A DNA stretch of 64,000 nucleotides. It comes from Clostridia bacterium (GTDB lineage: Bacteria > Bacillota > Clostridia > Christensenellales > Borkfalkiaceae). Position numbers and translations under genes: made by a program. Within the stretch, counting starts at the first letter, position 1. Every line of letters begins with the position of its first letter. The notes beneath the pieces are model-generated. The model had not been told where the DNA came from. It made no database searches and saw nothing but the letters and a program-made list of their open reading frames with translations. Where the stretch lies: assembly GCA_900766495.1 (NCBI GenBank), contig CAAFVM010000039.1, positions 1 through 64,000 of the forward strand, in the 5' to 3' direction. Below, in pieces: positions 37,755-46,565 of the stretch.

Positions 37755-38019
37755 TTGCAAAAATAAAAAAACTCTGCTATAATAGCGAAAACTTCGGTTT
37801 TAGGGCGCGTTGCCGTTTTTTATCGACTGCGGGGCTTTAAAAATGCGATTTAAGCCGAAAAACAAGCAGGCGAACAGACGAACAAGTAAAAAATACCCAA
37901 AAAATTCGTGCGGCTTTGCGGCTGCGCGAATTTTGGTTTTATATTTTCGATTTTTATTAATATAATAGTAATTAGTCGGTTATTCATTATCGTAGCGAAA
38001 AATAAGGAGGCGAGCAACG
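37755..38019 (+). promoter_or_regulatory. Promoter and structured leader of the antiporter operon
   Basis: Promoter: TTGCAA (37755-37760), a 17-base spacer and TATAAT (37778-37783). The leader of about 230 bases contains AAAATTCG/CGAATTTT arms (about 37904-37931) around a GC-rich centre (GCGGCTTTGCGGCTGC), followed by a T-rich run. This could be an attenuator. It does not match any riboswitch I can identify. AAGGAGG precedes the antiporter ATG. Confidence 0.6.
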
Positions 38020-39453
38020 ATGGAACAATTATATGAAAAATTAAGCGCGACGTCGCCCGTTTCCGCGGTGATTCTGGCGCTTGCAATAGTTCTTTTAAGC
38101 GGCTTTTTAATGACGAGGATTACCAAGCTTTTAAGGCTGCCCAACGTTACAGCTTACATAGTGGCGGGCATAATAATAGGTCCGTTCTGCTTAAAAGCCG
38201 TGCCGCAAAACGTAATAGACGGCTCGGCGTTCATATCGGACGTGGCTCTTGCGTTTATAGCCTTTTCCGCGGGCGAATATTTCCGTTTTTCGTCGTTTAA
38301 GGGCAAGGGCAAACAACTGGTTATAATAACCGTTTTAGAGGCTCTTACGGCTTCGCTTCTCGTGTTTATTTTAACTTACTTCATATTAGGGCTGGGCATA
38401 GCGTTTTCGCTCGTTTTGTCGGCTTTGGCTTCGGCAACCGCGCCCGCTTCAACTCTTATGACAATTCGTCAGACGGGCGCGAAAGGAGATTTCGTAGACA
38501 CGCTTATATCGGTTGTCGCGTTCGACGACGTGGTGTCGCTCTTCGCTTTTTCAATAGCCATTTCGGTGGCTATGGCGGCGGGAACCGGCACTATGGATTC
38601 CAAAACCGTACTGCTTCCGCTTCTATATAACGTAATAATGCTTGTGCTTGGCGTGGCGCTCGGGTTCGCGCTTAAATTCTTTATGGCAAAGCGCTCTACC
38701 GACAACAGGCTTATAGTTTCAATCGCCTTGCTGTTTACCCTGTGCGGTGTGGGCGCGGCTCTTTCGGTGTCGCCGCTTATGGCGTGCATGGTTATGGGCG
38801 CGGTTTACATCAACGCGAGCGGCGACGACAGGCTGTTCAAACAATTAAACTATTTTTCGCCGCCCATACTGCTGATGTTTTTCGTGCGCTCGGGCATGAG
38901 TTTCAGGCTTGATACTCTGTTCGACACGCAGTCGCGGGTGGCGGGCGTACCGCTGCTGTTAATAGGCTGCTTATACTTTTTGGTGCGCATAGCGGGCAAG
39001 TATTTAGGCGCGTTCGCGGGCTGCAAAATCTGCAAAAAACCTAAAAAAACCACATACACGTTAGGGCTTGCGTTAATACCGCAGGCGGGCGTTGCAATAG
39101 GGCTTTCGGAGCTTGCGGCAAGAACCATAGGCGGAAGCACCGGCGCGGTTATTCAAACCATAATAATGTCGTCGAGCATACTTTACGAACTTATAGGTCC
39201 CGGGCTTGCTAAACTGGCGTTGTCGCTTTCGGGCGCGATCGGCGGTTCCGACGTAAACGCGGAATCGGGTAAAGTTCCCGAAAAGAGCGAACGCGAAATT
39301 TTAATAGAGCGAATGAACCAAATTCAAAAAGAAATAGAAAAAAGCAATTATGCCCGAAGCGACGAGGAAAAAGCTTTTGCCGACGCCGCGGACGAGCAGG
39401 AAGAAATGCTGATAAACGAAGATAAAAACAGAAAATTCATAAACAGGAGGTAG
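38020..39453 (+). CDS. Cation/proton antiporter (CPA2 family)
   Basis: A monovalent cation/proton antiporter of the KefB/NapA type, 477 residues with about 12 membrane segments through residue 400. LLRLPNVTAYIVAGIIIGPF is the classic first-repeat signature. SVVAFDDVVSLFAFS carries the DD pair expected in the ion-binding helix of electrogenic CPA2 members. The cytoplasmic tail of about 65 residues is charged and helical (EREILIERMNQIQKEIEKS) and shows no TrkA-N/RCK domain, so it differs from Kef channels. It is cotranscribed with the MgtC-like gene, four bases downstream, suggesting a shared ion or pH stress role. Confidence 0.9.
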   Translation: MEQLYEKLSATSPVSAVILALAIVLLSGFLMTRITKLLRLPNVTAYIVAGIIIGPFCLKAVPQNVIDGSAFISDVALAFIAFSAGEYFRFSSFKGKGKQLVIITVLEALTASLLVFILTYFILGLGIAFSLVLSALASATAPASTLMTIRQTGAKGDFVDTLISVVAFDDVVSLFAFSIAISVAMAAGTGTMDSKTVLLPLLYNVIMLVLGVALGFALKFFMAKRSTDNRLIVSIALLFTLCGVGAALSVSPLMACMVMGAVYINASGDDRLFKQLNYFSPPILLMFFVRSGMSFRLDTLFDTQSRVAGVPLLLIGCLYFLVRIAGKYLGAFAGCKICKKPKKTTYTLGLALIPQAGVAIGLSELAARTIGGSTGAVIQTIIMSSSILYELIGPGLAKLALSLSGAIGGSDVNAESGKVPEKSEREILIERMNQIQKEIEKSNYARSDEEKAFADAADEQEEMLINEDKNRKFINRR

Positions 39454-39457
39454 AACA

Positions 39458-40177
39458 ATGAAAGATGTTTTAGCCGAACTCATGGGCGAATGGTGCATGG
39501 GAATAAACGTGGGCGGGGTGGCGTTAAAAATAGTTTTAGCCATAGTACTCGCCGCTATAGTGGGTAGCGAGCGCGCAACCAAACGCCACGCCGCGGGTTT
39601 AAGAACCTTTATGCTCGTGTCTCTTATATCCACGCTTGCCGCCACGGTCGATAAATATCTGGTTACGCAATGCGGCGTAGTGGTTCCCGTCGTTACGGGC
39701 GCCACGGTAATAGGGCTTGCCATAGTAAGCTCGAACACCATTTTATACAGTTCCAAAAGCCAGATTAAAGGGCTTACAACCTCGGTCGCGCTTTGGGGTA
39801 ACTGCATATTGTCGGTTTTAATAGGGCTTGACCTTTATTTAATAGCTCTTATTTCTTTCGCCGCATACATGCTTTGCCTTACCGGTTTTATGAGTTTCGA
39901 ATATTCTTTAAAGCGCAAATCCGATTATTTCGAAATACATCTGGAGCTTAAAAACAAAAACTCGTTGCAGGAATTTATCGCGGTAGTGCGCAAACTCGGG
40001 CTTAAAGTGGACGACATAGAACTTAACACCGCTTATATGAACACCGGGCTGTTCGTTTATTCGGTTTCGCTTTCAATCGATAAGAAAAAAGTAGGCAAAA
40101 AGGTTAAGCACGAAGATATTATTTCGGCTATTTCCGAACTCGATTACGTAAACTACGTTGAAGAATTAGGCTGCTGA
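39458..40177 (+). CDS. MgtC/SapB family membrane protein
   Basis: 239 residues. The N-terminal MgtC/SapB domain (about 20-150) has four to five membrane segments and the conserved IVGSERATKRHAAGLRTFMLV and GLTTSVALWGNCILSVLIGL. The C-terminal part (from about 160; EIHLELKNKNSLQEFIAVVR) resembles an ACT-like cytosolic domain. Family members relate to Mg homeostasis, acid stress or F1F0 control; the role here is not fixed. The ribosome binding site AGGAGG overlaps the antiporter stop, so the two are coupled. Confidence 0.9.
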   Translation: MKDVLAELMGEWCMGINVGGVALKIVLAIVLAAIVGSERATKRHAAGLRTFMLVSLISTLAATVDKYLVTQCGVVVPVVTGATVIGLAIVSSNTILYSSKSQIKGLTTSVALWGNCILSVLIGLDLYLIALISFAAYMLCLTGFMSFEYSLKRKSDYFEIHLELKNKNSLQEFIAVVRKLGLKVDDIELNTAYMNTGLFVYSVSLSIDKKKVGKKVKHEDIISAISELDYVNYVEELGC

Positions 40178-40230
40178 AAAGTTTTTGTTATAGAAAGGTT
40201 ATTATGGAGCTTCTTTAAACGGTCTCTCGC

Positions 40231-40412
40231 GAAATTCCGAATTTGCGAATCGCGGAAAATACGGAATTTCTTTTAGAATAAAGTACAACCGATTGACGAA
40301 AGCAGAGTTTTTGCGTTAAAGTATTCATGATAGCGATAGATTTTCCTTAAAGTATTTGGTTAGCACTTAATCTTTAACGTAATGAAAATCTTTTCGCTAT
40401 CTTTTTTATTGC
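40231..40412. other. Two large inverted repeats in the gap after mgtC-like gene
   Basis: GAAATTCCG (40231-40239) and CGGAATTTC (40262-40270) form a perfect nine-base stem. A bigger imperfect hairpin pairs GATAGCGATAGATTTTC (40329-40345) with GAAAATCTTTTCGCTATC (40384-40401), followed by T6 (40402-40407), so it can act as a terminator. Its size suggests a decayed mobile or repeat element. No gene is visible between 40178 and 40556. Confidence 0.6.
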
Positions 40413-40462
40413 ATATGTATTGTAATCCTACAAATTTTTTCAAAGAAATTTTTAAAAACATC

Positions 40463-40490
40463 TTGACAAAATAAGATTTTGTGTTATAAT
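40463..40490 (+). promoter_or_regulatory. Sigma-A promoter of intracellular GH43 gene
   Basis: TTGACA at 40463-40468, a 16-base spacer and TATAAT at 40485-40490. The LacI-type operator begins six bases after the -10 box, where a bound repressor would block transcription. Confidence 0.88.
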
Positions 40491-40496
40491 GTAATT

Positions 40497-40512
40497 ACGT
40501 TAACGTTAACGT
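40497..40512. promoter_or_regulatory. LacI-type operator, copy 1
   Basis: ACGTTAACGTTAACGT is a perfect 16-base palindrome with the central CG step usual for LacI/GalR operators. The same 16 bases occur at 42756-42771. The gene for a LacI-family protein lies between them. Confidence 0.8.
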
Positions 40513-40556
40513 GCCTTATTAACGGAACAAAAAAACGAAAAAATGGTGAAAAGAAA

Positions 40557-41444
40557 ATGATAGTAACCGACGTAACCGACATAGGCGACCCGTTTATACT
40601 AAACGACGGCGAAAAGTATTATATGTATGCCACTTCGGCAAAAGACGGATTTTTATATTACGAATCGGACGACTTGAAAAGTTGGAAAAATTGCGGATAT
40701 TGCTATAAAGGCAGTTCCTCTTTAATCGAAAACGACTACTGGGCGCCCGAGGTTTATAAAATTCGTGGCAAATACTATATGTTGTTTACGGCGCGTTGGC
40801 AAAAATGCCATAGTTTAAGGCTGTGGCTTGCCGTATCCGATAGTCCGTGCGGACCCTTTAAAAACGTTTACGACCGTCCTCTTTTCGATTTCGGTTACGC
40901 CGTGATAGACGGAAACCTGTTTTTCGACGACGACGGGCAAACTTATTTATATTATTCGCGCGATTGCAGCGAGAACATAATAAACGGAGTGCATACAAGC
41001 GAACTTTACTGCGTTAAATTCAACGACGAAACGTTTGAAACCGATGGCGAGCCTGTAAAACTCACCACGCCCGACGTTCCTTGGGAAACCGCGCTTAACG
41101 AAAAATGGCGCTGGAACGAGGCGCCCGCCGTTATTAAGCACGACGGGGTGTATTACTTGAATTATTCGGTAAATTGCTTCGATTCCCGCGAATATTCGGT
41201 TTGCCTGGCGACAAGTTCAAGCCCGATTAAAGATTTTGTTAAACGAACCGACAACCCGATTTTGAAATATCGCGAGGGCGAGTTTTCGGGGCCGGGGCAT
41301 AACTGCTTTTTCACCGATAAAAACGGCGAACTCGAAACGGCTTTTCACATTCACACGTTTTACGAAAAACCGAGCGGAAACCGCCGCGCGTGCATAGCGA
41401 AAGTAAACTTTACTCCGAACGGCGGAATGCAATTCGACGTTTAA
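40557..41444 (+). CDS. Intracellular GH43 glycosidase (beta-xylosidase/arabinofuranosidase type)
   Basis: 295 residues, no signal peptide. Start ATG 40557 is preferred over in-frame starts further upstream that would lie within the promoter and operator. The five-bladed propeller catalytic triad appears as GDPFILNDGEKYY (Asp11, general base), YAVIDGNLFFDDDGQTYLYYS (Asp, pKa modulator) and WRWNEAPAVIKHDGVYYLNYS (Glu, general acid). NDYWAPEVYKIRGKYYMLFTA is the usual second blade. It probably trims arabinose- or xylose-containing oligosaccharides brought in by the locus B importer. Controlled by its own promoter and the overlapping LacI operator. Confidence 0.9.
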   Translation: MIVTDVTDIGDPFILNDGEKYYMYATSAKDGFLYYESDDLKSWKNCGYCYKGSSSLIENDYWAPEVYKIRGKYYMLFTARWQKCHSLRLWLAVSDSPCGPFKNVYDRPLFDFGYAVIDGNLFFDDDGQTYLYYSRDCSENIINGVHTSELYCVKFNDETFETDGEPVKLTTPDVPWETALNEKWRWNEAPAVIKHDGVYYLNYSVNCFDSREYSVCLATSSSPIKDFVKRTDNPILKYREGEFSGPGHNCFFTDKNGELETAFHIHTFYEKPSGNRRACIAKVNFTPNGGMQFDV

Positions 41445-41707
41445 ACGAATTTAAACGAACATTATATACATTATATAATTGTAGATATATAGTTTTTAAA
41501 TAAACATAATAATAAAAACGGAAGAAGATAAAACAGCCGACATTACGTAATTTTAAGCGGCTTAAAAGGGGAACCCGTTTATAATAACGCGAGGCGCAAT
41601 CGGCTCGGCAAAAAGGCGAGTTGAAAAAGGCTGAAAAAAACAACCTGAAAGGCGCATAAAAAACGTAAAAAACGGCTTAATAAAAAAAGAAGGCAGATTA
41701 AAAACAA
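41445..41707. other. Gap between GH43 and LacI genes
   Basis: A-rich, no gene. ATTATATACATTATATAAT near 41460-41480 is AT-rich and could hold a -10 element for the regulator, but no convincing -35 box is seen. An AGAAGGCAG sequence about ten bases before ATG 41708 is the likely ribosome binding site. Confidence 0.5.
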
Positions 41708-42685
41708 ATGACAAAAAGGGTAACAATCAAAGAGGTGGCGAAAGCCGCAAACGTTACGCCGCAAACGGTATCTCGCGCGATGAGAAACGCGCCCGACATA
41801 TCGGAAGAAACGCGCGAAAGAATTTTAAAAATAGCTTCAAAACTCAACTACGTAAAAAATTCCACGGCAAGCGCGCTTCGAAGCGGCTCGACAAGGCTTA
41901 TCGCCGTGATTTTCGACAACTTGCGCAACGTATTCTTCTCGATAATGGCTGATTACATTCAGTTTTGTTTGAAAGAACGCGGCTACACGATGCTCACGCT
42001 TTCGCAAGAAAAAGCCAAGCTCGACGAAGAGTCGTATATGACGGCGGCGGCGCACAATGTAGACGGAATAATAAGCTTTATAGAACCCGAAGACGAAATA
42101 TCTTCGCTTATAGAAAAATATAAAGTTCCCGTATTGCTTTTCGGAAGACGAACCGAATTGCCCGGCGTAGATTATATTTACACCGACGACGAAAAGGGCG
42201 GGTCGCTCGCGGCGAAAAAACTTATAAGCGCGGGCTGCGATAAATTGTTGATGATTTCGGAAGGATTGTCGCTTACCTGCGCATACGACCGTTTCTGCGG
42301 ATTTAAAACCGAAGTGGAAGAAAAAGGGCTTAAAACCGATTTGCTTATAAGGTCGGGGCTTGACAACGAGTGCTTCGGCAAGAAAATATTAGAACTTAAA
42401 ACCAACGACAACTATCCCGACGGCATTTTCTGCTTTAACGATATGATAGCTTTCGAAACGCTGTTCTATATTGAAAAATACAATCTGCCGCCCGTAAAAA
42501 TAGTGGGATACGACAATATACAGGAAGAAATAAAAATTCCTAAACGCCTGACGTCGGTAGGCACCGACAAGTTGCAGCTTTGCGAACGCGCCGTTTCTAT
42601 TTTGCTTAATAAAGTTCAAAACGACTGCGCGACCACGCAAAAAGCCAAAGCCGACGTGTTTTTGGCTGACGGCGCCACAACTTAA
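41708..42685 (+). CDS. LacI-family transcriptional regulator
   Basis: 325 residues. The N-terminal helix-turn-helix and hinge are canonical (VTIKEVAKAANVTPQTVSRAM; ERILKIASKLNYVKNSTASALRSG). The periplasmic-binding-like effector domain follows (LIAVIFDNLRNVFFSIMADY; VDGIISFIEP; YTDDEKGGSLAAKKLISAG; PDGIFCFNDMIAFETL; PPVKIVGYDNIQEEIKIPKRLTSV). It likely represses the GH43 gene and the esterase/ABC/GH43/GH2 operon through the two identical 16-base palindromes, and is released by a sugar from the imported glycan. The effector is unknown. A stem (TTTCCGC/GCGGAAA) spans 42691-42712 just after the stop. Confidence 0.93.
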   Translation: MTKRVTIKEVAKAANVTPQTVSRAMRNAPDISEETRERILKIASKLNYVKNSTASALRSGSTRLIAVIFDNLRNVFFSIMADYIQFCLKERGYTMLTLSQEKAKLDEESYMTAAAHNVDGIISFIEPEDEISSLIEKYKVPVLLFGRRTELPGVDYIYTDDEKGGSLAAKKLISAGCDKLLMISEGLSLTCAYDRFCGFKTEVEEKGLKTDLLIRSGLDNECFGKKILELKTNDNYPDGIFCFNDMIAFETLFYIEKYNLPPVKIVGYDNIQEEIKIPKRLTSVGTDKLQLCERAVSILLNKVQNDCATTQKAKADVFLADGATT

Positions 42686-42755
42686 AATATTTTCCGCGAT
42701 TTTTTGCGGAAAGGTTTAAGGTCGGGGTTGAATAACTTTGGATTATTCGTTTAAA

Positions 42756-42771
42756 ACGTTAACGTTAACGT
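42756..42771. promoter_or_regulatory. LacI-type operator, copy 2
   Basis: ACGTTAACGTTAACGT, identical to the site at 40497-40512, 90 bases upstream of the esterase gene. No strong sigma-A promoter is seen here; TTGGAT at about 42739 and TAAAAT near 42831 are weak candidates. Confidence 0.78.
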
Positions 42772-42860
42772 TACCGAATTTTGTCTGTTTTTGGCAAAAA
42801 ATAACAACGAAAACGCGAGTTTTAGGCGGTAAAATATAAAAGAGACTTTGGAGGTCTTAT

Positions 42861-45800
42861 ATGAGTAAGGGAAAAAGGTTTTTAACGATTCTTCTCGTCG
42901 TTCTCTGCATAGGCGCGCTTCTTGCGTTCACCTCGTGCGACAACGGCGCGATAGATTCGGGTAATTCGTCGTCGTCGCAGCCGAACACCGGCGATTCTTC
43001 CGGCAGTTCGGGTGATTCGAGCGATTCGACCGGCGATTCAAGCTCTTCATCCGGCACGGAAAATCCCGACCCGGAAGAACCCGATGAACCCCTTGACGCG
43101 GTTCACCTTGACGGAATTCCTCAAAGCGCGATAAAAACCGTTGCTACGGCGGGCGACAAAACCGCTAAAGCAAGCTGGGTAGTGGAATACACTCAAGACG
43201 GAATTAAATTCGTGGCATACGTTGAAGACGATGCGATATTTGCCGATGGAGACAATATGTTTGCCAACGACGGCGTAGAACTTTTAATAAGCAAGGTTCA
43301 GCGCGTTAAAGGTTATTCGGCAGGCACCGTTTCGGTAACCGCCGACGTAAACGGAGACGTAGTTGTTAAAAATATGTCTGCCTCCGCTTCCGTAACCGAT
43401 TCGGGCGTAACCGCCAAAGCGGAAAAGTTCACTCTCGACGACAAAACGATAGCTGGTTATATGTTAACTATAACCGTGCCTTACGGCGCTACCGAAGTGA
43501 CCTACGAAACCAAAGATTTGGCTGTAGTATTCGGTTTGACCAACGCTAACGACGCGCTTACTTTAAAATCGGTTTACGATACCACTTTCGGCGCCGATTA
43601 CGAAAACGTGCACACTTTCGTTGCTGTTGACGAAAACGGCGATTTCTCGGCTAACCCCTATTTCCAGTACGGAATGACTTGGGGCAGCGTTAACGACGTG
43701 CTTGTCGCTTCTTCGGTATGGAATATCGACGGCGACGACGGCAGCGAAGAAGCTAACATTTACAGCACCGGGGTCGATAACAAAGACAACCTCATTTATA
43801 TGCGCAATTCCAACGCTCTTAACTACTATGCGGAAGCGAAAATTGCGGTACAATCCCTTTTAAACGGAGAAAAATACGGTAAATTCGGTTTAACCGTAAC
43901 TAGTGCCGACGGCGCTCACGGTATGTTCTATTATGTAGACGCCCTTGCCGCCGACGGAGCTACCATTAACGAAAACGCCATTAACCTCGGCTTTAACAAC
44001 CGTTCGGACGTGTTAGCCTGGGCGGGCAACTATCAGGACGTAGGCAATCTGGGCAGCGTTACTTCGGCTTCTTATCAGGGCGAAAATTACGTAACCCTCG
44101 GTATTTACCGCCAGAACGGCGCGTTTAAACTTTACGCAAACGGCAATTATATTAAAACGGTATCTTGCGGTATCGTTTACGACGAAGCCGCCTATATCGG
44201 CATAGCTTCGTTCAACATCACGATGAAAGTTAAAGATTACAGCTTCACAACCGAAGCCGCCGACCTTGCCGACAAAAAGATTGAAACCGCAGAAAAAGAT
44301 TATCTGTTCATAGGCGACAGCTATATCGACACCGCTTTCTGGTACACCTGGGGCGATACTTTCGGCGATTTAAGCGCGGCTAACGAGGGCGTAGGCGGGA
44401 CAAAAACCACTTACTGGAAAAATATGGTCGGAACCTTGCAGGTAATGTATAACCCCAAAAACATTATTATGCATATCGGCGTTAACGACATCGACGGCGG
44501 AGCTTCTGCGCTCGACACGATTAACAACATAGGCGACCTGTTCGAAAGGCTTTCGCAAGCGTTCCCCGGCGTTAACATTTATTACGTAGGGCTTGCGCAC
44601 AACATGATGTTCACCCAGTTCTGGGGCGAATACGACAAGGTTAACGCCGCCGTTACCGCAGCTGCAGAGGCCAACGAAAAACTCAACTATATCGATATGA
44701 ACGCGCTTATCACCGCCGATTCGAACGGCACCACCTATCAGTGGTTCTCGCCCGACGGATTGCACTACGGGCTTGACGGTTACGCGGCGTTCGACAAAGC
44801 TATTTGCAGCGCTATCGGCGTTGAAAGAGAAAACAGCAAATACGGAATGGGCAGCGTTACCGTAAGCGGCGCTCCCGCATATTCTTACAGCAGCGGCTGG
44901 CAGTTCGAAGCAGACGGCATTATTCACAACACCGGCAAATATGAAGCTCAACTTTATTTCAGCGACATTTACGCCGCGGATTTCTATGCCGAAGCTAAAA
45001 TTTCCATTGCGGGAACTACCTATGCCGACGATTATCCCAAGGCGGGGCTTGCTTTCCGCTCGCAGAAAGGTTTGTGGTTCTGGGCTATCGACCTAGCAAA
45101 AGGCGCTAACTCGAACGGAACTTATTACAATAACGGTTGGTCGCAGGTGTTCTTAAGACCCGAAGTTAAAAACAAAGATTGGGACTGGCAAGGCTGCTGG
45201 GACGAATTCAACTGGATTTACAATAACCAGTATCTCGACGCTTATCCCAACGGCACCAGTTTCGACTATAACACCGATCACAGCTATATAACCCTTGCCA
45301 TTGCGAAAGTGGGAACCGACGCCTGGTTCATTTCGGAGGGTAAGGTAGTAAACGTTCTTAACGGAATTTTCGGCAAAGACGAAAAAGTTTCCGCGGCAGT
45401 AGTTAACTTCGATATGGATATGTACGTTAAAGACGCCGTTTCCATAACTAACGCCGACGATTTGAAAGCAAAACTCGCTTCGCTTAAAATTTACGAAAAG
45501 ACCAAAACCGTAGACGGCGATATGAGCGACTGGACGAAAGAAGAGCTTGCCAACGCTATAGTTATTCCCACTACCGATGACAGGGAAGTTAAGGTTTACG
45601 CGACCCTCGCGGACGACGGTTTGTATATTTTCTACGACGCGATTCACAACACCTACGTAAGCAACTTGACTAATTGGTTCGACAACACCAACGTAGAATT
45701 AAGATTGCCCGACGGCAAACAGCGTTTCGCTTCGGCTAACGGTCAAACTTCGCGTTGGACTTTCGATACCAGCACTCTTACAGACTTTAAGTTTGTAACA

Positions 45801-46490
45801 GCAACCGAAAACGGCAAACAGCACACCAAAGCCGAAATATTCATTTCTTATTCGATGATTGACGGCTACGATAAAGATTCTACGTCGATTAACGCGGGCT
45901 TTGCCTGGAAGACCGGCGGAGAAACCGGCTCCATTTGGAGCGGCGGCGATTACTGGTATCTTACAGATGCCGACCCGATAGTTCGTTCTGTCATAATTAC
46001 AAAGAACGGTATATCTAAAACAACGGCTTCGCTCCGCACCATCGACGGCGACGCAACCGACTGGGCTGAAGATACTTTCACCGATTTCGGTTGCGGAAAC
46101 GGGCAGTATTCGGTATTCCTCGGCAACGACGGTTTGTATGCGTTCTATAAGCTTACCGCTTCTTCCATAGAGGTATCCAACGCGAACGTAGGCGGCGACT
46201 GGTGGAAAAACGTTAACCTCGAATTCTTTGCCACCGAAAACACGCATCATGCCGTTATAATGGTATATAATGGTAAGCTTTACCACACCGATTTCATAAC
46301 CGACGCGGCTATGACTTACACTCACAGCGATACCGACGGCGATACGTTGTATATCGAGTTCTTTATTGATAACAGCAAATTGATAGGCGTAACCTCTGAA
46401 ACTCAAAGCGTAAGAGTCGACATCGGCGGGCAATTCCACCCGAACGGTTGGAGAGATTTCATGCGTAATTTCACTGTTACCAGAAAGTAA
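42861..46490 (+). CDS. Multidomain SGNH esterase lipoprotein with carbohydrate-binding domains
   Basis: 1,209 residues, lipoprotein signal to AFTSC (Cys26), then a long Ser/Asp/Gly/Pro linker to about 75. A CBM9/DOMON-like domain follows (about 80-270), then a lectin-like sandwich (about 275-460). The SGNH/GDSL hydrolase sits at about 475-655: GDS (nucleophile Ser487), GVND (Asn542) and DGLHY (Asp632, His635). Another lectin-like sandwich (about 670-860) and two CBM9/DOMON-like domains end the protein (TVDGDMSDW and TIDGDATDW). The enzyme could remove acetyl or other ester groups from surface-bound glycan, fitting the GH43/GH2 context. GGAGG precedes ATG 42861. It heads the operon behind LacI operator 2. 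Confidence 0.85.
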   Translation: MSKGKRFLTILLVVLCIGALLAFTSCDNGAIDSGNSSSSQPNTGDSSGSSGDSSDSTGDSSSSSGTENPDPEEPDEPLDAVHLDGIPQSAIKTVATAGDKTAKASWVVEYTQDGIKFVAYVEDDAIFADGDNMFANDGVELLISKVQRVKGYSAGTVSVTADVNGDVVVKNMSASASVTDSGVTAKAEKFTLDDKTIAGYMLTITVPYGATEVTYETKDLAVVFGLTNANDALTLKSVYDTTFGADYENVHTFVAVDENGDFSANPYFQYGMTWGSVNDVLVASSVWNIDGDDGSEEANIYSTGVDNKDNLIYMRNSNALNYYAEAKIAVQSLLNGEKYGKFGLTVTSADGAHGMFYYVDALAADGATINENAINLGFNNRSDVLAWAGNYQDVGNLGSVTSASYQGENYVTLGIYRQNGAFKLYANGNYIKTVSCGIVYDEAAYIGIASFNITMKVKDYSFTTEAADLADKKIETAEKDYLFIGDSYIDTAFWYTWGDTFGDLSAANEGVGGTKTTYWKNMVGTLQVMYNPKNIIMHIGVNDIDGGASALDTINNIGDLFERLSQAFPGVNIYYVGLAHNMMFTQFWGEYDKVNAAVTAAAEANEKLNYIDMNALITADSNGTTYQWFSPDGLHYGLDGYAAFDKAICSAIGVERENSKYGMGSVTVSGAPAYSYSSGWQFEADGIIHNTGKYEAQLYFSDIYAADFYAEAKISIAGTTYADDYPKAGLAFRSQKGLWFWAIDLAKGANSNGTYYNNGWSQVFLRPEVKNKDWDWQGCWDEFNWIYNNQYLDAYPNGTSFDYNTDHSYITLAIAKVGTDAWFISEGKVVNVLNGIFGKDEKVSAAVVNFDMDMYVKDAVSITNADDLKAKLASLKIYEKTKTVDGDMSDWTKEELANAIVIPTTDDREVKVYATLADDGLYIFYDAIHNTYVSNLTNWFDNTNVELRLPDGKQRFASANGQTSRWTFDTSTLTDFKFVTATENGKQHTKAEIFISYSMIDGYDKDSTSINAGFAWKTGGETGSIWSGGDYWYLTDADPIVRSVIITKNGISKTTASLRTIDGDATDWAEDTFTDFGCGNGQYSVFLGNDGLYAFYKLTASSIEVSNANVGGDWWKNVNLEFFATENTHHAVIMVYNGKLYHTDFITDAAMTYTHSDTDGDTLYIEFFIDNSKLIGVTSETQSVRVDIGGQFHPNGWRDFMRNFTVTRK

Positions 46491-46515
46491 TTAAACAATA
46501 AGCGCAACAAAACAT

Positions 46516-46540
46516 GCCCGCCGTCGTAAAGGCGGCGGGC
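46516..46540 (+). other. Intercistronic stem-loop before binding-protein gene
   Basis: GCCCGCCG and CGGCGGGC form a perfect eight-base GC stem with a nine-base loop; no T-run follows. It may protect or separate the binding-protein mRNA from the upstream esterase message, a common way to raise binding-protein levels in ABC operons. Function inferred. Confidence 0.6.
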
Positions 46541-46565
46541 AAAATACTTAAACGAGGAGTTAACT

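Noticed and set aside
42681..42720. Terminator after the LacI gene
   Set aside because: CTTAAA/TTTAAG and TTTCCGC/GCGGAAA can pair, but the structure includes the stop codon and no T-run follows.
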